Origin: Stenotrophomonas maltophilia
Lineage (GTDB): Bacteria > Pseudomonadota > Gammaproteobacteria > Xanthomonadales > Xanthomonadaceae
NCBI RefSeq assembly: GCF_013464485.1
Contig: NZ_RAUX01000016.1
Location: 89,935-153,934 of the forward strand
DNA length: 64,000 bases
Direction: 5' to 3'
Below are positions 17,925-26,266 of this stretch, one piece after another. The translations under genes and the position numbers were made by a program. The notes beneath the pieces were generated by a model. That model did no database searches, had not been told where the DNA came from, and saw only the letters and a program-made list of their open reading frames with translations. Each line of letters opens with the position of its first letter. The stretch's first letter is position 1.

Positions 17925-19256
17925 GTGTCCAGGCAGAACGATTTCTCCGTCGCCAAGGCGGCGCCGGGTGCGGCCACGCGCATGTTGGCCGCACGCGTGC
18001 TGGCACAGGTATTCACCCGTGGCCGTTCGTTGAAGGCCGAGCTGGCCTGGGCGCTGCCGAAACTGGCAGACAGCCGCGACCGGGCCTTGCTGGAAGCTCT
18101 GTGTTTCGCGGTGCTGCGCCGTCGCAGTACCTATGACGCAGCCTTGCAGGCCTGGATGCAGAAGCCGCTGTCGGCGCGCGATGCCGACCTGCGAACGCTG
18201 CTGATGGTCGGATTCGCACAGCTGGATGTGCTGGAGCTCCCCGCGCACGCGGCACTTTCCGCCACCGTCGACGCCGCGCGCGCGCTGGGCCGTGAGCGTC
18301 AGGCCGGGCTGGTCAATGCGATCCTGCGTCGCGCGCAGCGTGAAGGGTTCCCCGAACAGCCCGCGCGCGATGCGTTCCCGGAATGGCTGGCCGATGCGAT
18401 TGAACGCGATTGGCCGGCACAGGCCGAGGCAATCTTCAACGCCAGCCTGCAGCCTGCACCGCTGTGGTTGCGCGCCAATCGCCAGCAGGGGGGGCGGGAC
18501 AAGGCGCTGGCGACGCTGGTGGAAGCCGGGATTTCCGCGGAAGCCAGTCCGCTCAGCGCCGATGCGTTGCGCCTGGCGGCCCCCGTTGCCGTGAACCAGC
18601 TGCCGGGCTTCGGCGACGGTGCACTGTCGGTGCAGGACCTGTCGGCGCAATGCGCGGCCGATGCGCTGGCACCCACCACCGGCGCCCGCGTACTGGATGC
18701 CTGCGCGGCACCCGGCGGCAAGTCGGCGCACCTGCTGGAGCGTGACCCGAGCCTGCGCCTGCTGGCACTGGATATCGACGCGCGCCGCCTCGCTCGTGCG
18801 CGTGACACATACACCCGCACCGGCGTGGGCGGACATGTGCAGACCCTGGCCGCCGATGCCAGCGATCCCGGCTCTTGGTGGGACGGCGTGCCGTTCGACG
18901 CGATCCTGCTGGATGCGCCGTGTTCGGCAACCGGCGTGATCCGACGGCAGCCGGATGTGATGTTCCACCGCCGTGCCGAGGACATCGACGCACTGGTGGG
19001 CGTGCAGGCGCGGCTGCTGGAAGCCTGCTGGTCGATGCTGCGCCCGGGCGGCGTGCTGCTGTATGCCACCTGTTCGATCCTGCGTGCCGAGAACATCGAT
19101 CAGGTGCGTGCGTTCCTGAAGTGGCATCCGGACGCTGTGGCGCAGTCATTGGGCGACGCTTTCGGCGTGGATTGCGAGGGCGTGGCACGCCAGCGGCTGC
19201 CGGGTGACAACGATGCTGACGGTTTCTTCTACGCGCGTCTGTTAAAAGCAGCCTGA
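17925..19256 (+). CDS. rsmB: 16S rRNA m5C967 methyltransferase
   Basis: A 443-residue SAM-dependent enzyme that makes m5C967 in 16S rRNA. It has an N-terminal NusB-like RNA-binding domain (about 10-140) and a C-terminal Rossmann methyltransferase domain with [15 protein letters not shown] (SAM binding), [12 protein letters not shown] and YATCSI, the last two carrying the two catalytic Cys. Translation starts at GTG (17925), 3 bases after the fmt stop, so it is coupled to fmt. Confidence 0.96.
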   Translation: MSRQNDFSVAKAAPGAATRMLAARVLAQVFTRGRSLKAELAWALPKLADSRDRALLEALCFAVLRRRSTYDAALQAWMQKPLSARDADLRTLLMVGFAQLDVLELPAHAALSATVDAARALGRERQAGLVNAILRRAQREGFPEQPARDAFPEWLADAIERDWPAQAEAIFNASLQPAPLWLRANRQQGGRDKALATLVEAGISAEASPLSADALRLAAPVAVNQLPGFGDGALSVQDLSAQCAADALAPTTGARVLDACAAPGGKSAHLLERDPSLRLLALDIDARRLARARDTYTRTGVGGHVQTLAADASDPGSWWDGVPFDAILLDAPCSATGVIRRQPDVMFHRRAEDIDALVGVQARLLEACWSMLRPGGVLLYATCSILRAENIDQVRAFLKWHPDAVAQSLGDAFGVDCEGVARQRLPGDNDADGFFYARLLKAA

Positions 19257-19279
19257 CCCCCGCTGCCGTTGCGAGCCCC

Positions 19280-21001
19280 ATGCTGAAAACCCACGCGTCG
19301 CGCCAGACGTGGTTGTTGGTGGTGATGGCCCTGCTGGTGCTGGGGGCCGGCCTGGGCCTTCGCGACCCGTGGCCCTCGGATGAGCCGCGATTCGCGCTGG
19401 TGGCCAAGCAGATGGTCGAAAGCGGCTACTGGTTGTTCCCGCATCGCGGCACCGAGCTGTACTCGGATAAGCCGCCGATGCTGATGTGGTGGCAGGCCAC
19501 GCTGTACGGTCTGGTCGGGCACTGGCGCGTGGCCTTCCTGCTGCCCTCGTTGCTTGCCGCGCTGGGCACGCTGTGGTGCGTGGTCGATCTCGGCCGCCGC
19601 CTGTGGACGCGGCAGGTGGGGCTGTACGCGGGCTGGGCACTGCTGTTTGCGCTGCACTTCACTTTCCAGGCGAAGAAGGCGCAGATTGATCCGCTGGTGG
19701 TGCTGTTCATCACCCTGGCCAATTACAGCCTGCTGCGCCACCTGCTGCTTGGCCCGGCCTGGCGCTGGTGGTGTCTGGGCTGGTTCTTTGCCGGCATCGG
19801 GGTGATCACCAAGGGTGTCGGCGTGCTGGCGCTGATGATGATTGCGCCAGCCGCAGCCGCATCGGCCCTTGACTGGCCGCGGGTACGCCTGCAGGTGCGC
19901 GACCTGCGTTTCTGGCTGGCGCCGCTGGCGTTCGTGCTGGCGGTATCGCTTTGGCTGGCGCCGATGCTGCTGGCCGGCATGGCCACCGGTTTGGACCAGT
20001 ATCGTGCCTACATGAACGACATCCTGTTCCGGCAGACCGCGCGGCGCTATACGCAGTCCTGGGACCATCACCAGCCGTGGTGGTACTTCCTCGGGATCAT
20101 GCCGTTGATGTGGATCCCGGCGTTCCTGTTGCTGCCCTGGGCGGTTCCAGCCTGGTTCCGGCGCCTGCGTCGGCGCGATGCACGCTACCTGCTGCCGCTG
20201 GCTTGGTGGCTGCTGGTCGTGCTGTTCTTCTCAATTCCCAACGGCAAGCGCGATGTCTACATCCTGCCGGCATTGCCGATGTTCTGCCTGGCGCTGGCAC
20301 CATTGCTGCCCGGGCTGCTGAAGCGGCACGACGTGCAGCGCATGCTGGGCGCGTTCACCGCGTTGCTGGCACTGGTGCTGGCGCTGGCCGGCGCGCTGGC
20401 GCTGCTGGGCGATCCGGGCTTTGAAGTGCGCCTCATCCATGGCCGCGGGCTGTCGCCTGGGGGCGCCAATGCGCTGGCGTGGGCGGCACTGGCAATGGGG
20501 GGCTGGGCGGCGCTGAGCCTGTGGCTCTGGGGGCGCCGTCGCCGCCACATCGCCCTGATGTCGACCCTGGCCGGGGTCTGGGTGCTGTACAGCCTGGTGG
20601 GCTATCCAGTGTTGAACGACGCCAGTTCGGCCCGTGGCCTGATGCGCGACGTCGGCACGCGCATCGGTCCGCAGTCCGAGCTGGGACTGGTGGCATGGAA
20701 GGAGCAGAACCTGTTGATGGCCGATCGCCCGGCAGCCACCTTTGGTTTCAGTGAGCGCTGGCATGCGCAGCTGCAGGCAGCCGTGCGCTGGCAGCAGCTG
20801 GTTCCACATCGCCGCTGGCTGCTGGTGAACGAAGATGCGATGCAGGCCTGCATCGATCGTACGCGTGCTGAAATGGCGGGCATTTCCAATCGCCGCCGCT
20901 GGTGGCTGGTACCTGCGGAAGCGGTCACAGGTCCCTGCAGGCCGTCGGCGGCGGAACTCGAGCGCCAGCGCCGCCTGCAGGGCCCCGGCACCGACGACTG
21001 A
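19280..21001 (+). CDS. ArnT-like (PMT/GT39-83 family) glycosyltransferase
   Basis: A 573-residue polytopic membrane protein. The N-terminal loop has the acidic signature after the first helix (DPWPSDEPRFALVAKQMVES), the catalytic region of ArnT/PMT lipid-linked sugar transferases, and about ten to twelve hydrophobic helices follow. The soluble C-terminal part (about 460-573) would be periplasmic. ArnT-type enzymes move sugars from undecaprenyl phosphate onto lipid A or other acceptors. It starts 23 bases after rsmB and is convergent with a GT4 gene, and sits at the edge of a glycan-synthesis group. Sugar and acceptor are unknown. Confidence 0.88.
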   Translation: MLKTHASRQTWLLVVMALLVLGAGLGLRDPWPSDEPRFALVAKQMVESGYWLFPHRGTELYSDKPPMLMWWQATLYGLVGHWRVAFLLPSLLAALGTLWCVVDLGRRLWTRQVGLYAGWALLFALHFTFQAKKAQIDPLVVLFITLANYSLLRHLLLGPAWRWWCLGWFFAGIGVITKGVGVLALMMIAPAAAASALDWPRVRLQVRDLRFWLAPLAFVLAVSLWLAPMLLAGMATGLDQYRAYMNDILFRQTARRYTQSWDHHQPWWYFLGIMPLMWIPAFLLLPWAVPAWFRRLRRRDARYLLPLAWWLLVVLFFSIPNGKRDVYILPALPMFCLALAPLLPGLLKRHDVQRMLGAFTALLALVLALAGALALLGDPGFEVRLIHGRGLSPGGANALAWAALAMGGWAALSLWLWGRRRRHIALMSTLAGVWVLYSLVGYPVLNDASSARGLMRDVGTRIGPQSELGLVAWKEQNLLMADRPAATFGFSERWHAQLQAAVRWQQLVPHRRWLLVNEDAMQACIDRTRAEMAGISNRRRWWLVPAEAVTGPCRPSAAELERQRRLQGPGTDD

Positions 21002-21019
21002 AGATGCCGGTGCCGGCGC

Positions 21020-22141
21020 TCAGGTGCGGGCCAGGGTGGCCTGATAGCTGGCCATCGTGGCGTCGGCGAAGGTCTGCAGACCGAATTCCCGCTGCGCATG
21101 CCGGCGCGCCGCGCGGCCGTGTTCCTGCAGCCCATCGCGTTGGGCGTACAGGGCCTGCACCTGGGCGGCGATGGCGTCGATGTCGCGGGTGGCAACTACC
21201 CAGCCATCGACCCCTTGCTCGATGTTCTCCGGCAGGCCAGCGTAATCACTGACCAGCACCGGCTTGCCGCTGGCCATCATCTCGCGGCAGGCGAAGGAGA
21301 TCGTCTCGACGTCGTGGGACAGCACGAAACCGACATCGCCGGCAGCGATCAGGACTCGGGTGTCGGCCAGCAGGCCGGTGAAGTGCACCTGGGCGGCGAT
21401 CGCTCCCAGCGCTTGTACCTGCTCGCGCTGCTGCTCGCTGGGCAGGTGGCCGGCCACGGCCATGTGCACGTGAGGACGGACCGCATCGGGCAGCCGCGCG
21501 ATGGCCTGGGCCAGATCGATCCAGCCCTTGTAGTCGTCAGTGCCGGCATTGCTGATCAGCACCAGCGCCTGAGGGTCCTGCGTCCACTGGTGGCGAAAAG
21601 ATTGACCGGCCTCGGCCGGCAGCGGCGAGAAGCGCTCCAGGTCGACACCGTTGCGGACCACGTCGATCGGGCAGTGCCGGTACGGGCCCTGCTCCAGCAG
21701 CCGCTTGGTGTCCGCCGAGACCGCGATCAGGCGGTCGGTGGCCCAGCGCGCACGGATCACATTGCCGAGCGTGCTGGTGGGCTTGCTGTTGTGCTTGGTC
21801 AGCACGATCGGGGGACGACGTCCGCCGAGCAGACCCTGCATGACGAAGCGATGGTCACGTGCGCCATTGACGTGGATCAGGTCGATGCCCTCGTCGCGGA
21901 CGAATCTGCGCAGCGCACGCTGTTCAGCCAGTTGTTGAGGAAGGGACGGCAGACCGCTGCCGAAATCCATCGGCAGCGGGCGAGCGATGCCCTCGTCGGC
22001 CACGGTTCGCAGCAGCCGGCTGTCGGCCGGCGCAGCGACGTGGAGCACGTGCTGGTCATGCAGAGCGCGGGCCAGGGACACGATGTACGTGGTGTGGCCG
22101 CCACCGTCGCCGTAGTGGAAGTTGGTGTACAGGATTTTCAT
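21020..22141 (-). CDS. Glycosyltransferase family 4
   Basis: A 373-residue GT-B fold enzyme. The N-terminus MKILYTNFHYGDGGGHTTYIV includes the Gly-rich loop, and the C-terminal domain has VRNGVDLERFSP and the donor-binding ETISFACREMMASGKPVLVSD segment, a E-x7-E variant. Enzymes of this type in lipopolysaccharide-core clusters transfer heptose or hexose from nucleotide sugars in the cytoplasm. It is transcribed after the GT2 gene with a 43-base gap, so both form a minus-strand pair. Substrate unknown. Confidence 0.88.
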   Translation of the reverse strand: MKILYTNFHYGDGGGHTTYIVSLARALHDQHVLHVAAPADSRLLRTVADEGIARPLPMDFGSGLPSLPQQLAEQRALRRFVRDEGIDLIHVNGARDHRFVMQGLLGGRRPPIVLTKHNSKPTSTLGNVIRARWATDRLIAVSADTKRLLEQGPYRHCPIDVVRNGVDLERFSPLPAEAGQSFRHQWTQDPQALVLISNAGTDDYKGWIDLAQAIARLPDAVRPHVHMAVAGHLPSEQQREQVQALGAIAAQVHFTGLLADTRVLIAAGDVGFVLSHDVETISFACREMMASGKPVLVSDYAGLPENIEQGVDGWVVATRDIDAIAAQVQALYAQRDGLQEHGRAARRHAQREFGLQTFADATMASYQATLART

Positions 22142-22184
22142 GGGGGATCTTCAGGCAACGCGCAGCCAGTGTGACACAGGCGGC

Positions 22185-23003
22185 TCAGAGCCGTTCCGCA
22201 GATGGCGTGGGATCGGCCACCGCCTGTCCGTTGCCCAGCATCCACAGCATGATGGTTTTCTGCCGCACGTAGTTCGCGCGCACATAGGCATAGACCAGGC
22301 CGTGCCAGCCATCGCGGAAGCCGCCGCGGAACAGAAAGCCGCGCCAGAACCGCCAGGCCGGGGCCAGTACCAGCTTGCCCAGCGTGGCCCGCTTGCCGCG
22401 CGCGAACTCGTGCTCGGCCATCATCCGCGCGTACTTCTCGGTCTTGGCCAGCTGCTGCTGCAGGGACCGGTACGGGTAGTGGATCAGATCGCCACGCAGC
22501 GTGCCGACGCTGCCGTCCACGCTGGCAGCTTCATGGATCTCGCGCTTGCCACGCCAGCCCCCCAGCCGGCGGTCGAACAGGCGCATCACCCGGTCCGGAT
22601 ATGCATTGCCATGCCGCAGGAACCTGCCAAAGTACTCCGACAGGCGGGCGAAACGGTAGCCGGCATGGCCGTTGAAGCCGCCGTCGCGAGCTTGCTCGAT
22701 GGCCGCGCGCAGCTCCGGGCTGATGCGTTCATCGGCGTCCAGGCACAGCACCCAGTCATGGCGGGCCTGTTCGACGCAGAATGCCTTCTGGCTGCGGAAA
22801 CCCTCGAACGGCCGCTGCAGCACGCGGGCGCCGGCGGCCTCGGCGATGGCCACGGTGGCATCGGTGGAATACGAGTCCACCACCACGATCTCGTCGCAGA
22901 AGGCCAGCGAGGCCAGGCAGTCGCCGATGCGCCCGGCCTCGTTGAACGCGATAATGCACGCCGAGATGCGAGGCCGTTCGATGGGAGCGGTCGTGGAGGA
23001 CAT
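22185..23003 (-). CDS. Glycosyltransferase family 2, WaaE/LgtF-like
   Basis: A 272-residue GT-A enzyme with ISACIIAFNEAGRIGDCLAS at the start, VVDSYSTDAT and the metal-binding WVLCLDADERISPELR. This set is typical of WaaE/KdtX/LgtF, which add glucose to heptose I of the lipopolysaccharide core, so a core-glucosyl role is likely. The C-terminus has a KRGWHGLVYAYVRANYVRQK-like hydrophobic/basic patch. Its only possible start codon, ATG 23003-23001, shares three bases of CATG with the ATG of the divergent next gene, so each promoter must lie inside the other gene. Confidence 0.9.
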   Translation of the reverse strand: MSSTTAPIERPRISACIIAFNEAGRIGDCLASLAFCDEIVVVDSYSTDATVAIAEAAGARVLQRPFEGFRSQKAFCVEQARHDWVLCLDADERISPELRAAIEQARDGGFNGHAGYRFARLSEYFGRFLRHGNAYPDRVMRLFDRRLGGWRGKREIHEAASVDGSVGTLRGDLIHYPYRSLQQQLAKTEKYARMMAEHEFARGKRATLGKLVLAPAWRFWRGFLFRGGFRDGWHGLVYAYVRANYVRQKTIMLWMLGNGQAVADPTPSAERL

Positions 23004-24060
23004 GATGGCCGGGTACCTGTTGTTTGCGACGGAGCGCTATGCGCTGCCTATTCTCGCCCCGTTGGTGCAGGCCTTGCACGCATCCGGGCAGGAGGTGGCC
23101 GCCTGGTTCGAAGACGGCGCGACTGGCAGCAGCCTGCCGGGGGTGCCCAATGTCGACCTGAAACAGGCCCTGGCAATGCGTCCGCGGGCGGTGTTCAGCG
23201 CGGCCAATTGGGTACCGACCTTCCTTTCGGGAGCCAAGGTGCAGCTGTTCCATGGCTTCAACGTGGAGAAGCGCGACAGTGCGCGCGGCCACTTCCGGGT
23301 ACGCGGCATGTTCGACCTGTACTGCACGCAGGGGCCGGCCACCACCGCGCCGTTCCGTCAGATCGCCGAGCAACAGGGGCATTTCGCGGTGGCCGAAACC
23401 GGTTGGCCGAAGCTGGACCCGCTGTTCCGCGATGACGGTGGCGAGAGCGCCGCACTGCGCGCGCCCGCCGGCGACCGCCCGGTGATCCTGTTCGGCTCGA
23501 CCTTCACCGAGCGGTTGAGCGCGGCCCCGCACCTGCTGGAGCCGATCGCTGCCGACATCGCGGCCGGTGAGCGTTACTGGCTGCTGACCCTTCACCCCAA
23601 GTGCCCGCCGGAACTGTTCGAACGCTACCGCGCGCTGGCCGGTGCCAATGCGCGCTTCATCGAGCCGGAACAGGTAATGGCCGCGCAGCGTGCCGCCGAC
23701 GTGCTGGTCTCGGATACCTCATCGATCGTTTCGGAGTTCATCGTCCAGCACAAGTCGGTGGTGACCTTCCGCAACCGCGTGCCGAAGCCACACATGATCG
23801 ATTTCGACGAAGCGACGCAGCTGCCAGCGATGCTGCAGCGTGCGCTGCACCCTGATGCCGCGCTGCAGGCGGAAATCGTGCGTTATGCCGATACCATCCA
23901 CCCGTACCGCGATGGCCTGTCCAGCGAGCGCGTGATCGCCGCCACCGAGGATTTCCTGTCCGGCGAGATGGGCACGCTGCGCCGGAAGCCATTCGGCAGC
24001 TGGGTGCGCGACCTGCAGATCCGGAAGGATCTCGGCTATTGGGGCCCGTCGCAGCGTTGA
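23002..24060 (+). CDS. CDP-glycerol glycerophosphotransferase-like protein
   Basis: A 352-residue protein of the CDP-glycerol glycerophosphotransferase family. Visible are a GT-B-like fold with LFHGFNVEKRDSARGHFRV, FDLYCTQGPAT, LLTLHPKCPP and SDTSSIVSEFIVQHKSVVTF, the last two resembling the TagF/TagB donor-binding motifs. Such enzymes transfer glycerol phosphate or similar alditol phosphates to surface glycans; in this Gram-negative setting it probably decorates lipopolysaccharide core or capsule. A GGAGG precedes the double ATG (23002, 23005), either of which may be used. No membrane helix. The acceptor is unknown. Confidence 0.85.
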   Translation: MMAGYLLFATERYALPILAPLVQALHASGQEVAAWFEDGATGSSLPGVPNVDLKQALAMRPRAVFSAANWVPTFLSGAKVQLFHGFNVEKRDSARGHFRVRGMFDLYCTQGPATTAPFRQIAEQQGHFAVAETGWPKLDPLFRDDGGESAALRAPAGDRPVILFGSTFTERLSAAPHLLEPIAADIAAGERYWLLTLHPKCPPELFERYRALAGANARFIEPEQVMAAQRAADVLVSDTSSIVSEFIVQHKSVVTFRNRVPKPHMIDFDEATQLPAMLQRALHPDAALQAEIVRYADTIHPYRDGLSSERVIAATEDFLSGEMGTLRRKPFGSWVRDLQIRKDLGYWGPSQR

Positions 24061-24070
24061 TCGGGGGGAT

Positions 24071-24148
24071 GTAGAGCCGAGCCCACGCTCGGCTGTGGCA
24101 AGCCGAGCATGGGCTCGGCTCTACAGTAGATCCACGCCATGCGTGGAT
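24071..24148. repeat. Three SMAG/REP stem-loops
   Basis: A facing pair (24071-24094 and 24101-24124, arms AGCCGAGC/GCTCGGCT) and a third GTAG hairpin in direct orientation (24126-24148, ATCCACGC/GCGTGGAT). They fill the gap between convergent genes, and two stem families, seen separately elsewhere in the window, are joined here. Confidence 0.88.
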
Positions 24149-24155
24149 GCCCGCA

Positions 24156-25694
24156 TCACCAGCGCAGTTTGCGCCGCGCCAGCCCTGCGGCCAGCTGCTC
24201 CATCACTTGCTGCGCCTGCGCCTCTGGCAGGTAGTTCAGCGCCAGTGCCACATCGCCATGCGCGCCGGCGGTGTCCAGCTGCAGGCTGGCGGTCCCCAGC
24301 AGCCTGTCCAGCGGCGAGCGCTGCAGGCGCAGGCCCTGCACCTTGTCCAGTTCCGCCCAGCGCCACCAGCGCTTCCACCAGCCACCGCGCACGGCCACGA
24401 ACTGGCCATCCAGGTGCCAGCCCATGCGTGCCATCTGCCGGTGCGCGACCAGCAGTGCCACGGGCAGCCAGGCCAGCACCAGCAGCCCCCACGAACCCCA
24501 GCGCCAGTACGCGCCGGCGGCCAGCAGCGGCACCATCAGCAGGCTGCCCAGGCACAGCCGCCACCAGCCACGCTGCGGCAGCATCTGCCATTGTGCGGGC
24601 GGCCAGCGCAGCTGCGGCAGCAGGTGCCGCACCAGTCCATCGCAGGTGCTGGCCGCAGCCAGCGGCGCCAGTTCCCGCAGGGCGCGATCCTCATCGCGCG
24701 AGGGGCCACCGGCGGCGCTGTCGATGCGCAGCTGGCGCAGCCCGAACCAGCGCTGCAGGGTCCCTTCGCGCAGCGTCCAGGCCTGGATGCGGCGGCGCGC
24801 CACGCTGCTGCGGGTGCGGCTGAGCAGGCCGGCCGACACGGTCAATCGGCGTTCCTGTTCGCTGAGGGTGAAGCCGTGGTAGCGCAGCAGGGTCAGCACC
24901 ACCGACAGCACGCGCAGCCCCACCCAGCCCAGCAGCAGCGCGCCGGCCAGCAGCGCGAAGGCGCCGGCGATCCCAGGGTGCAGGTGGCTGGCATAGCCGA
25001 ACGCCTCGCGACTGCCGCGCTGCAGGGCATCGTCCATCAGCGAACGCGGCACGAACTGGAACAGCACGCCGATGGCGGCCACGACCAGGGTCCAGCCGCG
25101 GTTGGAAAGCAGGCCCATGCGCACCACATCCCGGCTCGACAAGCGCAGCAGTACCTGCTCGTTGCCCGCGTCGGCGATGTGGCCTGCGGTGGGGGTGTTG
25201 GTGGTGTGTGGCGCCTGCCCGCGCTGCCGGACCAATCGTTCCAGTGCCAGCGCTTGGTCTAGCTTCAGGACCCGCATTTCCGCTTCCGGACGCACGCCGC
25301 CGGCCGACTCCAGGCGTAGTTCGGCTACGCCGAACACGCGGTGCAGCGGGTTCTGCCGTACTTCCACGTTGTGGATGCGGGCGAACGGGATTTCGCGCCG
25401 GTTGCGAGCCAGCAAACCGCTGCGCACGGTGATTGCATCGCTACCGATGCGGTAGCGGTAGCTCAGGTATTGCAGCACCGATACCAGGACCAGCACGGCA
25501 ATGGCCGAGAGTGGAATCAGCTGTGCCCACATCGGGTCGCGGTCGCCGCGCTGGCCGAACACCAGCAGCGCCACCAGCGGCAGGAAGTAATGGCGCAGCT
25601 GCATCAGCAGCACGAACAGCCACGACCATGGGTGCAGGCGATGTTCCTCGCCACCGGCGGGCAGCGATGCGGGCAGGGGCGGTGGCAGGCTCAC
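24156..25694 (-). CDS. bPH2-domain membrane protein, YdbT-like
   Basis: A 512-residue inner-membrane protein with several hydrophobic helix pairs and three bacterial PH (bPH2) modules; the repeated signature is seen in SDAITVRSGLLARNRREIPF with RIHNVEVRQNPLHRVFG, then LTVSAGLLSRTRSSVARRRI, and DKVQGLRLQRSPLDRLLGT. It is the YdbT type. The start is GTG at 25694 and its first bases overlap the stop of the upstream YdbS-like gene (GTGA), so the two are translationally coupled. Such pairs are widespread; they may sense or bind membrane lipids, but the role is not known. Confidence 0.87.
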   Translation of the reverse strand: MSLPPPLPASLPAGGEEHRLHPWSWLFVLLMQLRHYFLPLVALLVFGQRGDRDPMWAQLIPLSAIAVLVLVSVLQYLSYRYRIGSDAITVRSGLLARNRREIPFARIHNVEVRQNPLHRVFGVAELRLESAGGVRPEAEMRVLKLDQALALERLVRQRGQAPHTTNTPTAGHIADAGNEQVLLRLSSRDVVRMGLLSNRGWTLVVAAIGVLFQFVPRSLMDDALQRGSREAFGYASHLHPGIAGAFALLAGALLLGWVGLRVLSVVLTLLRYHGFTLSEQERRLTVSAGLLSRTRSSVARRRIQAWTLREGTLQRWFGLRQLRIDSAAGGPSRDEDRALRELAPLAAASTCDGLVRHLLPQLRWPPAQWQMLPQRGWWRLCLGSLLMVPLLAAGAYWRWGSWGLLVLAWLPVALLVAHRQMARMGWHLDGQFVAVRGGWWKRWWRWAELDKVQGLRLQRSPLDRLLGTASLQLDTAGAHGDVALALNYLPEAQAQQVMEQLAAGLARRKLRW

Positions 25695-26191
25695 AGAGCG
25701 TCGGCGTCCTGGTCGAGCTGGTGTGCCAGGGTGTCGCGCAGGCGCTCGGCATCGGCTTCATCCAGACCGCTTATGGTCACCGCGCTCATGCGGGTGCCAG
25801 CGGTGTGCACGATCAGGGTGGCGAGGCCGGCACGGCGTTCCAATGGGCCCCGGCGCAGGTCCAGGTGCTGCACGCGGGAAACGGGAATGCGCGTTTCCAG
25901 CTGCCACATGAGGTCGCGGCGCAGGCCCAGTCCGTGGGCGTCCAGCCGCCAGCGGGTGCGGGTCTGGCGGCGATGGCCCAGCCATGCGCCAGATGCAGCA
26001 CCCACCAGCAGCCCCAGCGGCGCGGCCCACAGGCCGCCGGGTAGATCGAAGAACCACCACGCCGCCGCCAGGGGCAAACCAGGAACGAACAGGCCACCGA
26101 AGGCGCCTCCCAGTGCGGCCAGGCGAGCGGCGCGTCGTGGCAGCGGCTGCCAGGCTTCGGTGGGTGGGGCGGTAAGCAGGTCTTCGGTCAC
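25691..26191 (-). CDS. bPH2-domain membrane protein, YdbS-like
   Basis: A 166-residue protein with two adjacent membrane helices (about residues 26-70) and one PH-like module (LRRDLMWQLETRIPVSRVQHLDLRRGPLERRAG, then AGTRMSAVTISGLD). I chose the GTG at 26191 because GGAG lies 6 bases before it; a longer GTG-started form to 26239 is possible. It overlaps the YdbT-like gene by 4 bases and acts with it, as in E. coli ydbS-ydbT. Function of the pair is unknown. Confidence 0.85.
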   Translation of the reverse strand: MTEDLLTAPPTEAWQPLPRRAARLAALGGAFGGLFVPGLPLAAAWWFFDLPGGLWAAPLGLLVGAASGAWLGHRRQTRTRWRLDAHGLGLRRDLMWQLETRIPVSRVQHLDLRRGPLERRAGLATLIVHTAGTRMSAVTISGLDEADAERLRDTLAHQLDQDADAL

Positions 26192-26266
26192 GCGGGCTCC
26201 GTCAGGCGGCAGGGCGGGCGGTGGCGGCCGTGGCCGCACCGCGCAGACGGTAGCAGGTCGGCTGCG

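Noticed and set aside
16314-19127. A 937-codon open frame on the minus strand across def, fmt and rsmB
   Set aside because: It is an antisense shadow of three intact, conserved genes, Arg/Gln/His-rich like other GC-driven antisense frames.
19280-24060. Novel capsule or secondary-metabolite locus
   Set aside because: The genes resemble lipopolysaccharide-core transferases with no polymerase, flippase or synthetase genes, so a core/surface-glycan role is more economical.
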